A stretch of DNA of 64,000 nt from Asterella californica (taxonomy: Eukaryota > Streptophyta > Marchantiopsida > Marchantiales > Aytoniaceae): positions 13,548,001-13,612,000 of the forward strand of contig JAYKYS010000004.1 of assembly GCA_036924285.1 (NCBI GenBank). The letters are read 5' to 3'. Made by a program: the position numbers and the translations under genes. The notes under the pieces are model-generated. The model did not search any database. It saw only the letters and a program-made list of their open reading frames with translations, and was not told the origin of the DNA. Shown here piece by piece: positions 60,319 through 64,000 of this stretch (its first letter is position 1; each line of letters starts with the position of its first letter).

Positions 60319-62986
60319 TCTTCGTTCTCAGAGCACGGCCTTCAACTTGGTTAGATAGATCTTCTCTAGCCAAGACTAGATACCTCATTTGTCCAAGTCC
60401 AAATGGCATAGTTACCAGATCAACTACCCATTTATAATGAATGGCTAAAGTATAAGTAGGATGCAATCCATCACGATGACGTACGTTGGAATACATCTGG
60501 CAAGATATACAGGATGAAACAAACTGTACTACATCCTTATACATACCCTTCCACCAATACTTTTCCTTCATCTTGGCAAATGTAGCCCAAACTCCTCTAT
60601 GACCAGCCCATAAACTCTCATGGAACTCCTTGATCAGCTTCTGCTGCAATTCCAAGTCACATACTACCCGCTGCGGTATACCTCCTTGTAGCTTAGGGCG
60701 CTTCCATAGATGTCCTCCATGTAAAAAGTAACCATAAGCTGTTCTACGGATCCTCTTGAAATCTGCATCAGACCAGCCTTCTTGTCTTTCCAATGAACTC
60801 AAATAGCGCCCAAGATCCAACCACTCGCCATCATACATAGTTTCCTCAAATAATTCCAACGGGGCTGCAAAATAGCTTCTATCTCTTCTAGCAAGAGCAC
60901 TAGAATAGAACTCTGTTCCCACATCCTCCTGGTCATCTATCATTTCTTTCTCATCGTAATACCTAGCCCTTGATAACATATCTGCCACAGGATTGTCCTT
61001 CCCTGCAATATGTCTAAACTCTGGGTTCAAGGACTTGATATATGCTATCCACCTCAACATAGCAATATCTGGAGTTGTACAGCTAGTGATCATTCCCAAG
61101 AGAGGTAAACAATCTGTCTCCACAACCACAGGTGCTCCTATCAAGTATTCCTTATCACTCTTCATCGCAGTAACTACTCCCCATAGCTCTCTCTTGACCT
61201 GAGGGTAGTCTCTCTGCCGTGAACTTAACACCTTAGCTCCAAAACGCACCACATATCTATTTCCATCCTTGTCATCCTGTCCTACAGCCCATCCAATGCC
61301 AATAGGACTAGTATCAACAGTAAGGATAACAGATCTGCCCAACTCATATGTTACCTTCCGTAGAGTTGGTGGTGAAGCCAAAAGATCTTTCAACTTCCTC
61401 ATAGACTCGCTTTGCTCCTCTTGCCACTGAAATCTTTGCCCCTTCCTCAGCAGCTTGTACAACGGATCTGCTACATGTGCAAAGTGTGGAATCCATATAT
61501 GATAAAACACACATGCACCTAGAAACCTTCTCACCTCGGTAACCGATCCACACGTCTCTTTCATTATTCGAATGGCATCAACCTTGTTTGGACAAGGTTT
61601 CCGACCATAAGATCCACATAGATGTCCCACTATTAACACCTCCTGTACTCCAAACACAGACTTGGCTCCTGATAAAGTCAAATGAACCTCCTCCAGTCGA
61701 CTCAGTATCTTATCACAATCAGCTATGTGATCTGCTACAAACTTACGGCACCCCCTCTGATCTTTTACCTCATTCTTCTCCTCCTCAGCACACCCTTTTA
61801 TCGGCACATCATCAAGGAATGGCATAGTTTTTTCAGGAATGAAGTCCCTCAAAACTTTGTTCATGCCATTCATCATATGCGCTACAGAATTGGTAGCACC
61901 TTGTGGCAAGGTGCACATCCTTAGTAACCCCAAAGGTGTCCTCATTGTAGTTAAGTCTCTACTCTCAAAGGATAATTGAAACTGGTCATAACCTGAATAC
62001 AAGTCTCCCATGGAATAGATAGCACGACCAGCAAAAGCCTCTGCAAACTCGTCTACAATAGGTCCTATACCCATATTCCTGATAGTCACCTTGTTAACTG
62101 GCTGCATATCTTGGATAAACCTCAAAGCTCCACTCTTCTTCGGAACAGTAAACCATCTGCTAGAATAAGGAGCTATAGACGGTTCCAAGATACCCATCCT
62201 AATCCTCTCATTGAGCAAGTCTACCAGCTTTGGCAGATGAGCTCTAGGCACAGGGATAGGACGTAGATTCCAAGGCACATGCGGTATAGTAAAGATTACC
62301 ATAGGTGCAACTACACTTGGATCTACACACCCTACTTCATGTGACTCAAATGCAAACGCCTTACCATGCCTAGATAGCATCTCCTTGAAGCTCTTCTTCT
62401 CTTGCTCGGTAAGAAATCCATCACCCCCAATCCTCAGCTCCTTCAGTGTTGTTTCTGTGAACTGGTGCCCAATTCTTCTCGGTCCTCTGAGCGTCGGCTC
62501 TCGTGCAGCTTGCTCCATCTTCTGATTGTAATCGAGTGGTAAAGGCAAAGCCACTGGTTTGACTTTCTTTGCCACTGACTTGTACTTAGTCTCCACATAC
62601 ACCTCTTGTCGATTTATAAACTTATCAATTACATCATAAAGCTCCTTGGAGCTCACTCTCACCACTCTATCTACATCATCTATAGAACTTTCTACTATAG
62701 ATTTCAACTCCCCTATAGTATCTACCAAATACTGCTCTTCAAACACTCCAGATATGTATTCATCTCCTCCTAACTCTCCACTATCCCACAAAGACTGCTG
62801 TACACACTTCACATGTTGCCTCTCAAACCTCTTTAGATTCTCAACCTTCCTATAACATACTGATCCACATGACGTCAATCCCAAGAAGCTAGTGGATAAA
62901 GCTTCCTGCTTTACTGGATCAGGCGAGAATCCTAGCTCTACTGTACCGTTGAAGTCTCGCTCTTCAATGGTGCTCTGCCAAAACCC
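60314..62986 (-). CDS. Element D pol (RT, RNase H, integrase finger)
   Basis: Open from 62986, just after a TAG in this frame at 62989-62987, to a TGA at 60314; most simply entered by -1 frameshifting. There is no obvious ATG near its start. RT: IPVPRAHLPKLVDLLNERI, RFIQDMQPVNKVTIRN, MGDLYSGYDQF, LPQGATNSVAHM, catalytic FLDD at 61820-61809. RNase H: VDTSPIGIGWAV, KRELWGVV, ETDCLPLL and AGKDNPVADMLSR. Integrase N-terminal finger with two His and two Cys (HESLWAGHRG, CISCQ) then only the first part of the core (VVDLVTMPFG). The core Asp and Glu that follow are absent, so this pol cannot supply a normal integrase. Confidence 0.85.
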   Translation of the reverse strand, partial: GFWQSTIEERDFNGTVELGFSPDPVKQEALSTSFLGLTSCGSVCYRKVENLKRFERQHVKCVQQSLWDSGELGGDEYISGVFEEQYLVDTIGELKSIVESSIDDVDRVVRVSSKELYDVIDKFINRQEVYVETKYKSVAKKVKPVALPLPLDYNQKMEQAAREPTLRGPRRIGHQFTETTLKELRIGGDGFLTEQEKKSFKEMLSRHGKAFAFESHEVGCVDPSVVAPMVIFTIPHVPWNLRPIPVPRAHLPKLVDLLNERIRMGILEPSIAPYSSRWFTVPKKSGALRFIQDMQPVNKVTIRNMGIGPIVDEFAEAFAGRAIYSMGDLYSGYDQFQLSFESRDLTTMRTPLGLLRMCTLPQGATNSVAHMMNGMNKVLRDFIPEKTMPFLDDVPIKGCAEEEKNEVKDQRGCRKFVADHIADCDKILSRLEEVHLTLSGAKSVFGVQEVLIVGHLCGSYGRKPCPNKVDAIRIMKETCGSVTEVRRFLGACVFYHIWIPHFAHVADPLYKLLRKGQRFQWQEEQSESMRKLKDLLASPPTLRKVTYELGRSVILTVDTSPIGIGWAVGQDDKDGNRYVVRFGAKVLSSRQRDYPQVKRELWGVVTAMKSDKEYLIGAPVVVETDCLPLLGMITSCTTPDIAMLRWIAYIKSLNPEFRHIAGKDNPVADMLSRARYYDEKEMIDDQEDVGTEFYSSALARRDRSYFAAPLELFEETMYDGEWLDLGRYLSSLERQEGWSDADFKRIRRTAYGYFLHGGHLWKRPKLQGGIPQRVVCDLELQQKLIKEFHESLWAGHRGVWATFAKMKEKYWWKGMYKDVVQFVSSCISCQMYSNVRHRDGLHPTYTLAIHYKWVVDLVTMPFGLGQMRYLVLAREDLSNQVEGRALRTKT
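62923..62986 (-). promoter_or_regulatory. Predicted -1 frameshift signal (heptamer plus pseudoknot)
   Basis: Read on the minus strand: slippery G GGT TTT at 62986-62980 in the gag-pro frame. After an 8-nt spacer comes stem 1 ACCATTGAAG (62971-62962) with CTTCAACGGT (62954-62945), 10 pairs with one A-C mismatch. Its loop bases GCGAGA (62960-62955) are fully complementary to TCTCGC at 62928-62923, giving a 6-pair stem 2. The gag-pro stop TAG (62940-62938) lies in the loop between stems. Pairing was found by eye. Confidence 0.65.
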
Positions 62987-64000
62987 CTAGACTCTCTAAA
63001 CTCCTGAGTAATCTTAGGTAGTGGACGGTCTCTCAAGCTATCACGATTCCTCTCATGTTCTGCAGCAACGGTCAAAAACTGAACAGCTCTTTTGCCGTCC
63101 CTACTACGTATCCTAGCATAGGCTGAACCATCATCCATAACTCTTGTCTCCATTCTAACAGCAGTAATGTAAGGCTGCCCTAGAATGATAGGATAGGTTG
63201 ACATGTCTTGCACAAAGAAATTCTGAACATCACTGATGTCACCCACAGTTACCTTGATGTTGGGACAAGCACCATAGAGTTCTCCCCTCTGGTTGTTGGC
63301 AGCACGGATAAGCCATCCATGATCGGTGTCTATGGGCCACCTCCCACGCTTGTACAGCTCCTTAGACATCAGATTAATCTCTGAGCCATGATCAATCAAC
63401 GCCACCACAGGTTCCTCTAGATCTCCCAGCTTCACTAAGGTCTCCGTGGTTGCTCTCGCCCAATGGTTGTGAGAATAATGGCTCTTCTGCGATGCTTCCA
63501 CCTCATCTTCAAACCTCACGTGCTGATCTGATCTTCCCTCTGATACTTGAGAGCAGTAACCAGCAATCTCATCCTCCTCATCCTCCGACAGTTTGGTCCC
63601 TAGAGCGTTAAGCGTAGCTGCTTCACCCAAAATCTGACGTTTCCTCTTGATGATATCTATGATAACCTCATGGAACTCACGCTTTGCAATCCCAAGAATC
63701 TCACCCAAGGTAAACTCAACCTTCCCATTCAAGATACGATTCTCTAACACCTGCTGCAAGTCTGTAGCAATCTCAATGTCAGACTGAAGTTTGTATGCAG
63801 ACATCTTACCCTTCTCCTTGCTCCTCTCCTTCTCCTTTGGTGTTGTAGATGGTAGATCTTCCATAGTCTCCTCCCGAGTAGGTGTTGTCTCCTGCCTCGC
63901 CTCTGGTCTAGCCCTTTCACTCCTTGTTGCAGGTCGTTTGGCTGTAGAAGCCTCACCTGCATCCTCCCTCCTGCGTTTTTCTTCTAGTACAGCTTCATGC
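62938..64000 (-). CDS. Element D gag-protease (5' part beyond window)
   Basis: The frame is open from the window edge to TAG at 62938-62940. First a charged, Arg/Glu-rich linker, then a helical part (KVEFTLGEILGIAKREFHEV), and a retropepsin-like domain. Its active loop is ALIDHGSEINLMS, with His where most retropepsins have Ser or Thr (D-H-G). A later ILGQPYITAVRM resembles the conserved protease C-terminal ILG. It processes the element's polyprotein. The pol frame overlaps its last 49 nt. Confidence 0.85.
   Translation of the reverse strand, partial: HEAVLEEKRRREDAGEASTAKRPATRSERARPEARQETTPTREETMEDLPSTTPKEKERSKEKGKMSAYKLQSDIEIATDLQQVLENRILNGKVEFTLGEILGIAKREFHEVIIDIIKRKRQILGEAATLNALGTKLSEDEEDEIAGYCSQVSEGRSDQHVRFEDEVEASQKSHYSHNHWARATTETLVKLGDLEEPVVALIDHGSEINLMSKELYKRGRWPIDTDHGWLIRAANNQRGELYGACPNIKVTVGDISDVQNFFVQDMSTYPIILGQPYITAVRMETRVMDDGSAYARIRSRDGKRAVQFLTVAAEHERNRDSLRDRPLPKITQEFRESRGFGRAPLKSETSTVQ

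Larger units (their letters stand above)
58460..64000 (-). mobile_element. Ty3/gypsy element D, 5' end beyond the window
   Basis: On the minus strand from the window edge: gag-protease, pol in the -1 frame, integrase end, polypurine tract and 3' LTR. The coding region is nearly stop-free, so the element is much younger than A, B and C. Protease reads IDHGSEINLMS, RT FLDDVPIKG, RNase H VDTSPIGIGWAV, integrase finger HESLWAGHRG to CISCQ. A deletion has removed most of the integrase core. The 5' LTR and gag start lie to the right of 64000. Confidence 0.9.

Noticed and set aside
62938..62986. Simple inactivating frameshift between protease and pol
   Set aside because: Possible, but the pol frame opens exactly at a canonical heptamer with a spaced pseudoknot, which chance would rarely give; kept as the alternative explanation in the finding.

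Overview
The window looks like nuclear DNA from a land plant. It carries spliced genes with GT-AG introns: a ureide-permease-type transporter, a TLDc-domain protein and a FAD amine-oxidase family enzyme with a transit-peptide-like N-terminus. These sit in a sea of decayed Ty3/gypsy LTR retrotransposons. A seedless plant (bryophyte, lycophyte or fern) fits the element types best, but the species cannot be fixed from the sequence alone.

Layout. 1-3984: no recognisable gene. 3985-6201: a small, internally deleted LTR element on the minus strand. About 6843-11395: a decayed Ty3/gypsy element B (+) that loses its 3' end at 11395. 11396-19533: a Ty3/gypsy element A (+) with a truncated 5' LTR, a leader with 190-bp tandem repeats, an extra zinc-knuckle ORF, gag, a broken pol and a complete-looking 3' LTR. 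19534-22182: intergenic, with a 245-262-bp tandem repeat. 22183-27756: a seven-exon ureide permease gene. 27757-33780: intergenic, with a possible MITE. 33781-36500: a pol remnant and LTR of element C (+). 36599-37010: a gag fragment of the same family (-). 37997-38055: a perfect 59-bp palindrome. 38515-38895: a 65-bp minisatellite. 39592-40755: an unidentified coding relic (-).

41248-48236 is the gene island: TLDc protein (+), FAD oxidoreductase (+), and a two-exon gene (-) whose product has two KEN boxes and a destruction-box-like motif. 48661-54300 is strongly AT-rich, with a Ty1/copia scrap. 54330-56190 is an LTR plus gag start (+), and 58460-64000 is the 3' part of element D (-) of the same family. 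The two LTRs therefore face each other across 2.3 kb rich in the 13-nt palindrome GTCTTCGGAAGAC.

The host genes do not form an operon-like set. The transporter, TLDc protein and FAD enzyme are independent nuclear genes. The most interesting signal is in element D. Its gag-protease and pol frames overlap in the -1 register at a canonical G GGT TTT heptamer, followed at 8 nt by a predicted H-type pseudoknot. The pol frame opens exactly at the heptamer. The same element has lost most of its integrase catalytic core, and its reverse transcriptase resembles the type I associate with fungal gypsy elements.
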